64,000 nucleotides of DNA from an uncultured Anderseniella sp. (GCA_947488295.1 CANKYU010000003.1:372001-436000); one strand, 5' to 3'; positions 17,654-26,634 are shown, counted from the stretch's first letter. Translations and numbers: made by a program. The notes: generated by a model not told the origin, from the letters alone.

Positions 17654-18721
17654 ATGACTGCATTGGATAAATTGCCAGCACCCGGTTATATCGCCTACGT
17701 GGTGGCGTGCATTGTTGCTTATCTGTTCACCGGAACACTGGTTGCCACAATCGGTATAGCGCTGATTATCGGACTGCCTCTGTTTTTTATGAGTGAATTG
17801 CCGCCATATGCGACGTGGTTGGAGAAATTCGGTCAGTACATTTTTCTGCTGATCTGCACGATGATCTTTATTTTCCTCATCACGCCCGTACTCATAATAA
17901 TGCCGCTGTCGTTTAACTCCGAACCCTATTTCAGCTTCACGCAGGGGATGATGTCTCTTGATCCCGCTGCGTTCTCGACCAGATGGTATCAGGACATCTT
18001 CTTGTTCGGCATGAACGATCCCAACCGCACCGAGGGCTGGTGGTCAGATGTGTGGAACAATGCGACCTGGGTAAAGGCTGCAGCCAACTCGTTCAAGTTT
18101 GCCGTTCTGGCCACTATCTTGGCTACCTTCTTCGGCACACTTGCAGCGCTTGGGCTTTCGCGCCCCGAGATGCCATGGAGATCGGCCATAACGAGCTTGT
18201 TGATTTCACCGATGATTGTGCCACTGGTGATCACGGCAACAGGCATGTTCTTCTTCTACGCAAAAAAGGACACGTTCCCGTTCTTCCCCAGGGGCCTCAT
18301 CAATGAAGATATCGGTATTGTTCTGGCTCACGCCACGCTGGGAGTGCCGTTTGTGATCATCACTGTCACTGCAACCCTGACCGGTTTCGACAATTCACTG
18401 ATACGGGCATCGAAGAGCCTGGGCGCAAATGGCTGGACCACGTTCCGCCGTGTGATCATGCCTTTGATCATGCCGGGAATGATCTCAGGTGCCCTGTTTG
18501 CTTTCATCACTTCACTGGATGAAGTGGTTGCGGTGATCTTCCTTGCCGATGTGCATCAGGTTACGATCCCGCGCCAGATGTTCTCCGGTATTCGTGAGCA
18601 GATTTCGCCAACCATTTTGGCGGTGGCGACGGTATTGGTGTTGATCTCAATTGGTCTGTTAACGACATTGGAGCTGCTGCGTCGCCGCTCTGAACGTCTT
18701 CGCGGCTTGTCGCCCGGTTAA
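17654..18721 (+). CDS. ABC transporter permease, PotC-type
   Basis: The second permease, 355 residues, with an N-terminal extension of two helices and then the PotC-like core. The EAA loop ASKSLGANGWTTFRRVIMPLIMPG is near 255-278, and SLDEVVAVIFLAD near 293 is a strong PotC/YdcV-type marker. A soluble stretch (TRWYQDIFLFGMNDPNRTEG) lies between helices, as in amine and opine importers. It ends the operon; a DUF1194 gene follows after 29 bases on the same strand. Confidence 0.9.
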   Translation: MTALDKLPAPGYIAYVVACIVAYLFTGTLVATIGIALIIGLPLFFMSELPPYATWLEKFGQYIFLLICTMIFIFLITPVLIIMPLSFNSEPYFSFTQGMMSLDPAAFSTRWYQDIFLFGMNDPNRTEGWWSDVWNNATWVKAAANSFKFAVLATILATFFGTLAALGLSRPEMPWRSAITSLLISPMIVPLVITATGMFFFYAKKDTFPFFPRGLINEDIGIVLAHATLGVPFVIITVTATLTGFDNSLIRASKSLGANGWTTFRRVIMPLIMPGMISGALFAFITSLDEVVAVIFLADVHQVTIPRQMFSGIREQISPTILAVATVLVLISIGLLTTLELLRRRSERLRGLSPG

Positions 18722-18750
18722 AGACATACAGGCAGAGACACGATATCGCC

Positions 18751-19494
18751 ATGAGCACTAACAGCATTCGTCAGCTCCTATCGCGCAGGCGGATGCTGTT
18801 ACTTTCAGCCGCAGCAGGTGCCGGCGGCGCAGCCGGAGTGCTGCATGTTGCCGACCCCGGCAACGCCCAGGCCGGTGGCGAAGTTGATCTCATACTGGTG
18901 CTTGCGGTTGACTGTTCCTATTCGGTGGATGCGCGCGAATTCCGGCTGCAGATGGACGGCATTGGTCAGGCGTTCCAGACCAGGGACGTGCACCGCGCGA
19001 TTGAAAGCGGGCCGCTGGGGCGCATTGCCGTGACAGTGTTTCAGTGGTCGGACGCGGAAAACCAGGCCTTGTCCACCCCGTGGACGGTGATCGATGGTCC
19101 GGCTTCCGCCAATGCATTTGCCCAGAAGATGTTTTCGGTTCAGCGCGAACTTGCCGAGGGCGGCACGGCAATCGGAGCTGCCCTGCAGTTTGCGGCCGCC
19201 GCCGCGACCGCGGCCCCGTTCACCGCCAATCGGCGGGTCATCGACATTTCGTCCGATGGCCGCAACAACCGCGGTGAGATTGTCGAGGTTGCCCGTGATG
19301 ACGTGATTGCACGCGGCATAACCATAAACGGACTGGCCATCCTGAACGAATGGCCGACGCTTGATCACTATTTTCGAAAATCGATCATTGGCGGGCCGTA
19401 TCACTTTGTGTTGCCCGCCAATGACTATGATGCTTATCGCGAGGCGATTTACCGAAAGCTGCTCAAGGAGATCACCGGCCCGGGATTATCCTAG
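18751..19494 (+). CDS. DUF1194 (von Willebrand A-like) secreted protein
   Basis: A 247-residue protein. The N-terminus SRRRMLLLSAAAGAGGAAG resembles a Tat signal. The mature part starts with a VWA-like metal site (DxSxS as AVDCSYSVD near 52), and the second half has ISSDGRNNRGE, then GITINGLAILNEWP and YHFVLPANDYDAYREAIYRKLL, the DUF1194 signature. Predicted to fold as a VWA domain with a metal-ion adhesion site, function unknown, probably periplasmic. It may be transcribed with the upstream polyamine-type transporter. A second family member is encoded at 34685. Confidence 0.82.
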   Translation: MSTNSIRQLLSRRRMLLLSAAAGAGGAAGVLHVADPGNAQAGGEVDLILVLAVDCSYSVDAREFRLQMDGIGQAFQTRDVHRAIESGPLGRIAVTVFQWSDAENQALSTPWTVIDGPASANAFAQKMFSVQRELAEGGTAIGAALQFAAAAATAAPFTANRRVIDISSDGRNNRGEIVEVARDDVIARGITINGLAILNEWPTLDHYFRKSIIGGPYHFVLPANDYDAYREAIYRKLLKEITGPGLS

Positions 19495-19509
19495 ATCGGA
19501 AATATTTGA

Positions 19510-20019
19510 TCAGGCTGCTTCGGCCAGCAGGGCGTCCAGGTCCAGCCGCTCGGTGATCATGGCCAGCGTGCCGTCTTCATTTTGCGGCCAGTCGGCTTGC
19601 GGACGGTCCCAGTAAAGCTCGACACCATTGCCGTCCGGGTCGCGCAGGTAAAGCGCCTGCGACACGCCGTGATCGGAGGCTCCTTCCAGCTCATAGCCTG
19701 CGTCTCTGACGCGTCTCAGGGCGTCAGCCAGGTCGGCCCTTGTCGGGTAAACGATCGCCAGATGAAAAAGGCCGGTGGTGCCGCGAGGCGGCGGCGAGCC
19801 ACCCTCGCTTTCCCAGGTGTTAAGGCCGATATGGTGATGATAGTCACCGGCAGCGATAAAGGCTGCCTGTGTGCCATAGCGTTGTTTGACCCCGAAGCCC
19901 AGCACGCCCACATAGAATTCCAGGGCGCGATCGAGATTGGCAACCTTCAGGTGAACATGGCCGATGCGGGCACCGGAAGCGACGGGCGCTTGCGGGGTAG
20001 GGGCAATATTCTTGAACAT
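19510..20019 (-). CDS. VOC-family (glyoxalase/extradiol dioxygenase-like) protein
   Basis: A 169-residue protein with one visible vicinal-oxygen-chelate module and part of a second. GHVHLKVANLDRALEFYVGVLGF starts the first beta-alpha-beta unit with the metal His, FHLAIVYPT carries the second His, and GNGVELYWDRP the Glu. This single-chain layout is typical of CatE/2,3-dioxygenase-like members that act on catechols, quinones or glyoxal adducts. The ATG at 20019 has AAGGAG upstream. It lies 19 bases after the DoxX gene on the same strand, so the two form one unit. Confidence 0.85.
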   Translation of the reverse strand: MFKNIAPTPQAPVASGARIGHVHLKVANLDRALEFYVGVLGFGVKQRYGTQAAFIAAGDYHHHIGLNTWESEGGSPPPRGTTGLFHLAIVYPTRADLADALRRVRDAGYELEGASDHGVSQALYLRDPDGNGVELYWDRPQADWPQNEDGTLAMITERLDLDALLAEAA

Positions 20020-20038
20020 TGGTGTCAAACTCCTTGGA

Positions 20039-20458
20039 TCACACATTGGCAGATGACTTGCGGGTCTGCATATCATCTACCGCAAGGGCCCCGCTGCCAA
20101 GCATCGCCTGCACAACCAGAACGACCGCCCAGAACAACGGGTATTCCCAGCCGCCGCCCTGGTTGGAAAACACCCAGCCATTGCCGGAATGTGCCCACAT
20201 GGCGCCGAGCAGGATGGGGACCATGGCGAGTGAAACCAGCCGCGTCTGGAACCCGGCAATTAGAGCCAGGCCGCCGACAATCTCTACAAACGCCGTGACA
20301 TAGGCAAGGAAGCCGGGCAGCCCGAGGGATTCGAAGAACCCGGCGGTACCGGGCAGGGTGAAGACAAGAACTTTCAAGAGCCCGTGCGCAATGGCGGCGA
20401 TACCTAATGTGATGCGCAGCAGCGCCGTGCCGTTTGCGGTGAGTTGATCAGTGTTCAT
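20039..20458 (-). CDS. DoxX-family membrane protein
   Basis: A 139-residue inner-membrane protein with four helices (LLRITLGIAAIAHGLLKVLV, FLAYVTAFVEIVGGLALIAG, LVSLAMVPILLGAMWAHSG, YPLFWAVVLVVQAMLGSGA). The pattern matches DoxX/YphA proteins, often tied to quinone or thiol redox stress. The start at 20458 fits the family N-terminus; a longer open frame to 20707 overlaps the divergent LysR gene and is not credible. It forms a pair with the VOC gene, driven from the region shared with the LysR regulator. Confidence 0.85.
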   Translation of the reverse strand: MNTDQLTANGTALLRITLGIAAIAHGLLKVLVFTLPGTAGFFESLGLPGFLAYVTAFVEIVGGLALIAGFQTRLVSLAMVPILLGAMWAHSGNGWVFSNQGGGWEYPLFWAVVLVVQAMLGSGALAVDDMQTRKSSANV

Positions 20459-20519
20459 TGGAGCGATCCTTTCAGTGAATTGGATTTCGATTGGCCCATA
20501 GGTAGGATGTTTTCGGCTG

Positions 20520-20553
20520 GAGATAATCAGGTAATTGTGAGACAGTTTATCTC
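20520..20553. promoter_or_regulatory. Inverted repeat GAGATAA-N20-TTATCTC, LysR operator candidate
   Basis: Perfect 7 bp arms at 20520-20526 and 20547-20553 lie in the 110 bp between the DoxX and LysR starts. The right arm ends 15 bases before the LysR ATG. Position and spacing suit autoregulation plus control of the VOC-DoxX pair. Confidence 0.45.
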
Positions 20554-20568
20554 TTGAAAAGGGATAAT

Positions 20569-21492
20569 ATGGATCGTCTCCGCGCAATTGAGGTTTTCGT
20601 CGCCATTGTCGATCACGGCAGCTTTGCCGCCGCCGCGGAGGCTCTTGACCTGTCCCGCAATATGGCCTCGCGACACCTGGCAGACCTGGAAGCCTATCTC
20701 GGCGCACGCCTGCTCAACCGGACAACCCGTTCGCTCAGCCTGACCAGCACCGGAGCGGCGTACATTGAACGCGCCCGCGAGATACTGGCCCGGCTTGACG
20801 AGGCGGACCGGATTGCCGGTCTTCAGACCTTGACCCCGCAGGGCCGGCTGGCGCTGTCTGCGCCCATGTCTTTCGGGGTGCGCCATGTGTCGCCCTATCT
20901 CGGGCAATACATGTCGGGCAATCCCGATGTCACTGTGGACATGTCGCTGAATGACCGTACCGTGGACCTGATTGAGGAGGGCTTCGACGTCGCAATCCGC
21001 ATCACCGGCAGGATGGCGGACTCAGACCTGATTGCCAGGCGGATTGCAGATGCTGAAGTGATCCTGTGTGCAAGTCCCGATTACATTGCAAGGCACGGCA
21101 TTCCTGAAACACCACGATGTCTCATCGATCACCTCTGCCTTGGGTACACTTTTGGCCATGAAGGCAATGTATGGTCGTTGCGTGACGGAAAGGGCGCACT
21201 TGAGCAGGTGCGCATATCACCAGCTGTTTCGGCAAACAGTGGTGACGCCATTGAGGAAATTGCCATCGCGGGCGGTGGAGTTGCCCTGCAGCCGGACTTT
21301 ATCGCCAACCGCGATATCGCGTCGGGCAAGCTGATGCGTGTGCTTCCCGGTTGGTCGGGCGGCGTGCTGGGCATTCATGCGCTGTGCGCCAGCAGGCTCT
21401 ACGAACCCTTGAAAGTCCGTAGTTTCATGGACTGGATCGCGGAACTTTATCGCCCGAAACCGCCATGGGCTGTGGATTTCGAGCCGAATTGA
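20569..21492 (+). CDS. LysR-family transcriptional regulator
   Basis: A 307-residue regulator. The N-terminal winged helix begins MDRLRAIEVFVAIVDHGSFA and includes the recognition helix region LSRNMASRHLADLEAYLGARL, followed by LLNRTTRSLSLT. The effector domain has the two-lobed periplasmic-binding-like fold; VDMSLNDRTVDLIEEGFDVAIRI is the DsdC/AaeR-like subgroup signature found in many quinone and aldehyde responsive members. The ATG at 20569 with AAAAGGG upstream fits the family start. It is divergent from the DoxX-VOC pair, its likely target. Confidence 0.9.
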   Translation: MDRLRAIEVFVAIVDHGSFAAAAEALDLSRNMASRHLADLEAYLGARLLNRTTRSLSLTSTGAAYIERAREILARLDEADRIAGLQTLTPQGRLALSAPMSFGVRHVSPYLGQYMSGNPDVTVDMSLNDRTVDLIEEGFDVAIRITGRMADSDLIARRIADAEVILCASPDYIARHGIPETPRCLIDHLCLGYTFGHEGNVWSLRDGKGALEQVRISPAVSANSGDAIEEIAIAGGGVALQPDFIANRDIASGKLMRVLPGWSGGVLGIHALCASRLYEPLKVRSFMDWIAELYRPKPPWAVDFEPN

Positions 21493-21567
21493 GAAAAAAT
21501 TGCAACGAGGACTTGGCAAATCAGTGGAAAAACTATGACAATAATGTGACGGGCGGCACCCTGCGAT

Positions 21568-21609
21568 TTGATTTTCGACGGCAACTACAAGTTGATTTTC
21601 GACGGCAAC
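21568..21609 (+). repeat. Two direct copies of TTGATTTTCGACGGCAAC in a leader region
   Basis: Identical 18-mers at 21568-21585 and 21592-21609 (24 bp period) sit just before the flavin oxidoreductase start at 21627. The second ends 17 bases upstream of the ATG, in the untranslated leader or promoter. They could bind a regulator as tandem sites or be a recent small duplication. Confidence 0.5.
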
Positions 21610-21626
21610 CTGAATGTGATGTTCTC

Positions 21627-23636
21627 ATGAGCAATCCCTACCCGCATCTGTTTACCCCGATTACCATCAACCACAAACGGTTGAAGAACCGCATCGTGTT
21701 TGGTGCCCATACCAACAATATGGCCGAGAACGGATTGCCGTCGCGGCGAACCAAGGCCTATTATGTCGAGCGCGCCAAGGGGGGCGCAGGCATGATCGTG
21801 GTCGAGCCGGTACCTGTGCATGCATCCGGTGTCCTGACCCGCGGAAATTTCCGGGCCAATGATGATGCCATCATCGCGCCGCTGCGCAAGATCAACGAGG
21901 CCTGCAGCAGCTATGACACGGTCATGCTGCACCAGCTCTACCATGTCGGCCAGCATGGTGACGGCGCCAACTCGTTTCACGCCAACTGGTCTGCCTCAGG
22001 CATGCCGTCCATGCATGATTCAGACGGTGGTCACGCGGTCAGCGAGGCCGAGATCGAGGAGTTGATCGTCTCGTTCGTGGCTGCAGCCGACCGTGCCCAG
22101 CAGGCAGGCTTTGACGGCATTGAAATCTTTGCCGCCTATCACTCCCTGGTAGATCAGTTCTGGACGCCCTGGTCCAACCGCCGCGATGACAAATGGGGCG
22201 GCAGCCTGGAAAACCGGGTGCGGTTTTCGGCTGAAATTCTCAAGCGCATCCGCGAGGCCTGCGGGTCTGATTTCATTATCGGCATGGCGGTGTCGGTCGA
22301 CCAGATGGCCGAACCGGCCCTGTCACTGGAAGCCCTGAGCGAGATTGCCGCCTGGCACGACGAGCGCGGCCTGATGGACTATGTGACCTGTGGCACCGGC
22401 AGTTATTTTCGCGACCAGCCGATTATTCCGACCCACATTCACGAAGGTGTCGAAGGGGCTCATCTGGCCGATCATCTCAAGCACCAGATGCGCCATGCCC
22501 GGGTGCAGGCGGAAGCCGGCATTCATTCTCCTGAAAAAGCCGAAGAAGTGATTTCAACCGGCCAGGCAGACACCTGTTCCATGGTTCGGGCCCAGATTGC
22601 CGATCCGCACCTGGCTAACAAGGCCAAAGCCGGCAACGGAGCCAGCATTCGCCCGTGCATTCACTGCAACCAGCAGTGCATTGCCAGGCGCTACAAGGAC
22701 TACTGGATTTCCTGTCTGGTCAATCCGTCCGTGGGGCGTGAATGGGAATGGCGCGGTGACAAGATAGCCAAAACCGAACGCCGCAAGTCGGTGCTGGTTG
22801 TCGGCGCTGGTCCGGCCGGACTGGAGGCGGCCCGGGTTGCCGCGGAAGCCGGCCACAAGGTCACGCTGATAGAACGCGGGCCGATGATTGGCGGCCAGTG
22901 GCACCTGGCCGGACGCCAGCCGACCCGGTCAAGAATTGCGGACCATATCGAATGGTACAGTCATGAACTGGAGCGCCTCGGCGTCGATGTGAAGCTCGGC
23001 GAAGCTGCAACACCGCTGACCGTGCGCCATCTTCACCCCGATCACATCATCGCGGCCACCGGCATCAAGCCGGTAACCTCCGGCTTTCAGCGGGCCTTGC
23101 CGATGAACGATGTGCTTCCGGGCCATGACGAGGCAAATGTGATCAGCTATCACACCGTGCTTGAAAACAACGCGATGATCGGTGAACGGGTATTGGTGCT
23201 TGATGATCTGCATTCCTGGCGCGGCATCGGTACGGCGCTGTTCCTGGCTGAGGCCGGTCACAAGGTAACCGCCATGACGGCCAATGGTGTGTTGGCGGCG
23301 GAGCTTTCCGGAACCGGGGCCGATAGTGTGGCGCGCGCGCGCTTTGCCCGCCACGGCGGTATCGCACTTACCGACACTGCGCTGCAGTCATGGGGCAAGC
23401 CCGACAATGAAGGCTCGGTTGCGCGCTTTATCAACCTGTTGACCGGTGAAACCTTCGAGCAGAATTTCGAAACCTTGGTACTGGCCACGGTCGCCAGCCC
23501 CAACACGGAGTTTTCCGACGACATCCAGGCTTTGGGTGATTGCCCGCCGTTTGCCGTCGTGGGCGACTGCAACGCCCCGCGCAAGGCCCACATGGCCATC
23601 TATGAAGGCCGCAAGGCGGCACTGGAGATTGCTTAG
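21627..23636 (+). CDS. FMN/4Fe-4S/FAD oxidoreductase of the 2,4-dienoyl-CoA reductase / trimethylamine dehydrogenase family
   Basis: A 669-residue three-part flavoenzyme. Residues about 1-350 are an Old-Yellow-Enzyme-type TIM barrel (LFTPITINHKRLKNRIVF at the start). The iron-sulfur Cys set CIHCNQQCIARRYKDYWISC lies near 345-364. An FAD/NAD(P) Rossmann half begins VLVVGAGPAGLEAARVAAEAG near 388. In this family some members reduce enoyl-CoA, others oxidatively demethylate trimethylamine, histamine or N-methylproline. The nearby dimethylglycine-dehydrogenase-like genes make an N-demethylase role attractive but unproven. The ATG at 21627 matches the family start; the longer frame overlaps the LysR gene. 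Its stop overlaps the convergent PrpD gene by 4 bases. Confidence 0.85.
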   Translation: MSNPYPHLFTPITINHKRLKNRIVFGAHTNNMAENGLPSRRTKAYYVERAKGGAGMIVVEPVPVHASGVLTRGNFRANDDAIIAPLRKINEACSSYDTVMLHQLYHVGQHGDGANSFHANWSASGMPSMHDSDGGHAVSEAEIEELIVSFVAAADRAQQAGFDGIEIFAAYHSLVDQFWTPWSNRRDDKWGGSLENRVRFSAEILKRIREACGSDFIIGMAVSVDQMAEPALSLEALSEIAAWHDERGLMDYVTCGTGSYFRDQPIIPTHIHEGVEGAHLADHLKHQMRHARVQAEAGIHSPEKAEEVISTGQADTCSMVRAQIADPHLANKAKAGNGASIRPCIHCNQQCIARRYKDYWISCLVNPSVGREWEWRGDKIAKTERRKSVLVVGAGPAGLEAARVAAEAGHKVTLIERGPMIGGQWHLAGRQPTRSRIADHIEWYSHELERLGVDVKLGEAATPLTVRHLHPDHIIAATGIKPVTSGFQRALPMNDVLPGHDEANVISYHTVLENNAMIGERVLVLDDLHSWRGIGTALFLAEAGHKVTAMTANGVLAAELSGTGADSVARARFARHGGIALTDTALQSWGKPDNEGSVARFINLLTGETFEQNFETLVLATVASPNTEFSDDIQALGDCPPFAVVGDCNAPRKAHMAIYEGRKAALEIA

Positions 23637-24955
23637 TCTTCAACTGGTTGCATCACAACTTCAACCAGGTCTGAAACGGTATCGGCTTCCCAAAGTGCTT
23701 TGCACGCTTCAAGCAGCTGTGCGGCTCGTACTTCGCCCAACACAGGGGCGGCGAGGCTGGTGAACTTGGCATGAAGGTCATCGTCGCTGATCGGGTTTTC
23801 CGGGTCACCGACCGCCTTCATCATCTCGCTTTCATGCGTCTGTCCGTCGGCCAGCGATATGCGGACGCGGGCCAGGCGGTCTGCCGGAAAGGCAGCATTG
23901 GCTTCGTCGTCTTCGGTTACCTCGATCATGTTGGCCAGCCGCAGGATGTCAGGGTCCTGCAGCGCCGGTCCGGTTACTTCTGCAACACCGATACGGCCGC
24001 GCATCAGGGCGGCAGCGACTGGAAATTTGATGGAGTATTGCGCCTGTTCGGTATTGGCCGGTTCCGCCAGAGGCAGGCGCTTAGCCTGGTGAAAGGTCTC
24101 GATCCGGATACCGGCAATGTCGGAGACATCAAACCGGTCGCTCAGGGACAGGGCAGCCGCGATGGCAGGCTGCGCCCAGCGGCACACGGGATAGAGCTTG
24201 ATGTACTGATCGGCGACATACCAGCGCCCGCCCAGGTCATCCCAGTAGGATGCAAGGTCCGGGTTCTCCATGGTGATGGCCGGTGCACCGGTGTGGCTCA
24301 ACTGGGCAAGCTGCGCAGCCGCAATGCCGGTGAAACCGCCCCAGGTCGCGCCGTCCTTGACCATTGTCGGGTGATCAATGCAGCGCATCATCTGTGAGCG
24401 TGGGCCATTGTATTCGGCAATGCCGAGCGCATGCCGGGTCCAGTTCGCATCAAGCTTAAGCGCCCGTGCGCCGATTGCTGCGGCGGCCAGCGCGTTCCAC
24501 GCCCCGGAGGTGTGATAGTCCGACACACTGGCGTGCAGGGCCAGTCCGGCACGGGTGGCGATCTCGTAACCGATCACCAGCCGGGTCATGAATTCCCTGC
24601 CGGACACCGGCATCTCACCTTCGGCAAACGCGAACAGGGCAGGGACGACGACGACCCCCATGTGGCCCTTGGTGCTTTTTTGGCCGTCATGGCCGTCGAG
24701 TGAATCGATGGATCCCGAATTGGCAAATCCTGCGCCCGGCAGCGAGACGGCACGCCCGTCGAACATCAGTTTTGCTGCCTTGCCCGTCGCGCCGAATGCC
24801 GTGCTGGCAAAGTCACGCAGGATGCGTGAATTGTCGGTTTGCGTCGCAGCGGCGGCTACCCCCAGCGTGTCGATGAGCGCGCGGGTGGCGTGGTGACGGG
24901 CGGTTGCCGGAATGTGCGATGCCTCCAGGTCCTGTATGAAGTCGATTGCGTCCAT
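23633..24955 (-). CDS. MmgE/PrpD family protein
   Basis: A 440-residue protein of the 2-methylcitrate dehydratase/immune-responsive (cis-aconitate decarboxylase) family, usual length about 450. It begins with a helical domain (ATARHHATRALIDTLGVAAAA), has SIDSLDGHDGQKSTKGHMG near 82-100 where the family has an Asp/His-rich active-site loop, and KLYPVCRWAQPAIAA near 255. Many members dehydrate or isomerise small di- and tricarboxylic acids. Not a sure PrpD: no prpB or prpC is nearby. It is divergent from the DddQ-like gene (191 bp apart). Confidence 0.82.
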   Translation of the reverse strand: MDAIDFIQDLEASHIPATARHHATRALIDTLGVAAAATQTDNSRILRDFASTAFGATGKAAKLMFDGRAVSLPGAGFANSGSIDSLDGHDGQKSTKGHMGVVVVPALFAFAEGEMPVSGREFMTRLVIGYEIATRAGLALHASVSDYHTSGAWNALAAAAIGARALKLDANWTRHALGIAEYNGPRSQMMRCIDHPTMVKDGATWGGFTGIAAAQLAQLSHTGAPAITMENPDLASYWDDLGGRWYVADQYIKLYPVCRWAQPAIAAALSLSDRFDVSDIAGIRIETFHQAKRLPLAEPANTEQAQYSIKFPVAAALMRGRIGVAEVTGPALQDPDILRLANMIEVTEDDEANAAFPADRLARVRISLADGQTHESEMMKAVGDPENPISDDDLHAKFTSLAAPVLGEVRAAQLLEACKALWEADTVSDLVEVVMQPVED

Positions 24956-25146
24956 GGTTTCAGCTGATCCTGACTGGTGGAGGAGAATTGCCTGCCAGCA
25001 TGGACCGGTTTCAGGGCTCTGGAAAGTGGATGTCGGGATCGCACTTGCGTTAATCGTGTTGATGAATTTTGCTGTCAGGCAAGGGCTTGTGCACGCTATC
25101 GTTTGTGTAAGAGCATTGGGGCGGCAGACCGGGGGAAGTACAGCTC

Positions 25147-25773
25147 ATGACATCGCATGTCCACGACACGGCACAATGGCTGGTTCGCGCCATCAGCTCG
25201 ACCCTGAAGGCAAACAATGTCGGTGAGGATGGTGTCGATGAGGCGTTGGCGCGCCTTGAGCAGCAGGATACATCTGCTGCCGCCCTGACGGTGCCGTCGC
25301 CCCGACGCCTGCCGGCCTGCCGGTTCCTGCCCGACGTGGTTGCCTCGACTCTTCTGGTTGCGCCGGACGTTGCAGCGGCACTGGCCGCAGTTGAAGAAGA
25401 TCTGCACTGGGCCCAGAATCCCAACTATTCCAACGAGGCCATGGGGCAGCCGCATTACATGGACAATTATGCCTATGCCGAAATCATCGGGCCGACCGGT
25501 GCCTATGCCGGCGATGATTTTCTGCTGGGACTGTTCCTGCTTGGACCGGGCTTGAACTATCCCAACCACGCTCATCCCGCCCCGGAACTGTACTGGGTAT
25601 TGTCGGGAGCCAGCGACTGGCGGGTGCGCGAAGAAGAGTTTTCACCGCGCGAACCGGGCGAAACCATCTGGCACGAGCCCTATGTACCGCACGCCACCAA
25701 TGTCGGCCTGCAACCACTGCTGTGCGCCTATATGTGGACAAAGGATGTTAAGCAGAGGGCGTTGCTGGTTTAG
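25147..25773 (+). CDS. DddQ-like cupin, putative DMSP lyase
   Basis: A 208-residue cupin. Cupin motif 1 is NHAHPAPELYWVLSG (His141, His143, Glu147, Tyr149), and motif 2 gives IWHEPYVPHATN (His182). The N-terminal half is helical and lacks cupin motifs, as in DddQ, DddL, DddW and DddK, which cleave dimethylsulfoniopropionate (DMSP) to DMS and acrylate. The HxH-x3-E-x-Y order and the distance to the last His fit DddQ as I know it. The ribosome site GGGGGAAG is strong. I cannot separate a true DMSP lyase from a DddQ-fold relative acting on another substrate. It is divergent from the PrpD-family gene. Confidence 0.62.
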   Translation: MTSHVHDTAQWLVRAISSTLKANNVGEDGVDEALARLEQQDTSAAALTVPSPRRLPACRFLPDVVASTLLVAPDVAAALAAVEEDLHWAQNPNYSNEAMGQPHYMDNYAYAEIIGPTGAYAGDDFLLGLFLLGPGLNYPNHAHPAPELYWVLSGASDWRVREEEFSPREPGETIWHEPYVPHATNVGLQPLLCAYMWTKDVKQRALLV

Positions 25774-25800
25774 GTGGGGTTTTTTACTTCGCTCACGCGA

Positions 25801-26067
25801 GTTTAAATCGCTCACGCAAGCAGCCTTCGGCTGCGCTCCGCGGGGGCGGGCCTGACCGGTCCGAGGCCCGTCGGGCCTAGTTGATTTTTTGGTGGTCGAA
25901 CAGCTTTACTCAGCACTTCGTGCTTCGCGCCGTTCTCCGACCTTAAACAATCGTAGTAGTAGGCCTCCTCCGAGGCACGAAGTGTCGAGGCAAGCGCGAC
26001 TGCGCGCCGCACGAAGTGCGCCCCCGCGGAGCGCAGCCGCCAGGCTGCTTGCGTGAGCGATATAAAC
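25801..26067. repeat. Copy 1 of a ~267 bp element with long terminal inverted repeats
   Basis: The left end GTTTAAATCGCTCACGCAAG is mirrored at the right end (CTTGCGTGAGCGATATAAAC, ending 26067), and the arms continue inward through GCAGCC, GCTGCGCTCCGCGGGGGC for almost 50 bp. Inside are smaller palindromes (AGGCCCGTCGGGCCT, GCACTTCGTGC). It is nearly identical in the same orientation to the copy at 26635. No coding frame of known kind is present. An extra partial terminal unit (TTCGCTCACGCGA) lies just to the left. Confidence 0.8.
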
Positions 26068-26268
26068 AAAACCTCTCGTCACCAACCAAACCCGTCCGAA
26101 AACCTCCTGCTCAACCCCCATTTCCACATGAACCGTATATGAACACCCGGCTCAGGTTCGGTTCAGGGCCCTCCCGCTAGATTGGGGACAGTTGATTTGA
26201 AGACTAGCTGCTCCGGCAACGGGGCGCCACGCAAAACAAAACTGAAAACAAGACTCAGGAGATGATCC

Positions 26269-26556
26269 ATGTTTAAGAAAACCGCCATAGCCGCCATTGC
26301 CGCGCTCACCATCGCAGCTGCATCGGCTTCACCTGCACAGGCCCTGTCCAAGAAGGGCAAGATTGCTCTCGGCCTTGGCCTCGGCGCTGCATTCGGAATT
26401 GCTGCTGCTCATGCCCATGGTGGCGGATATTATGGCGATCATGGCCATGGTTACCGTGGTGGCCGTCACTACCGCCGCTCGGCACGCCGCTGCGCACGCC
26501 GGTTCGGCTGGCACACATGGCGCTGGGAGCGTTGCATGTATCGCCGCGGGTACTGA
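26269..26556 (+). CDS. Small secreted Gly/His/Arg-rich protein
   Basis: A 95-residue exported protein. The signal peptide MFKKTAIAAIAALTIAAASA ends near AQA-LSK. The mature part has a glycine-rich hydrophobic segment (IALGLGLGAAFGIAA, perhaps a glycine-zipper helix), then HAHGGGYYGDHGHGYRGG with alternating His and Gly, and an Arg/Trp/Cys-rich end (two Cys: RRCARRFGWHTWRWERCMYRRGY region). It resembles short lectin-like BA14K or YXWGXW-type envelope proteins of alphaproteobacteria, without a firm match. A terminator follows. It is boxed in by the two repeat elements at 25801 and 26635. His-rich sequence could bind metal. Confidence 0.75.
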   Translation: MFKKTAIAAIAALTIAAASASPAQALSKKGKIALGLGLGAAFGIAAAHAHGGGYYGDHGHGYRGGRHYRRSARRCARRFGWHTWRWERCMYRRGY

Positions 26557-26583
26557 TTGATATCTGCCATAGGTTAAACGAAG

Positions 26584-26613
26584 ACGCCGCCGGAGATTTC
26601 CGGCGGTGTTTTT
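26584..26613 (+). terminator. Rho-independent terminator of the small secreted protein gene
   Basis: A perfect 8 bp GC-rich stem (CCGCCGGA, loop GATT, TCCGGCGG) is followed by TGTTTTTG, 31 bases after the stop codon. This is the clearest intrinsic terminator in the window. Confidence 0.85.
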
Positions 26614-26634
26614 GTGTTGGGTTAGTTTGTTTGG

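Noticed and set aside
23633..24955. Methylcitrate-cycle PrpD
   Set aside because: No prpB, prpC or prpR is adjacent, and MmgE/PrpD proteins have many other roles, so only the family name is given.
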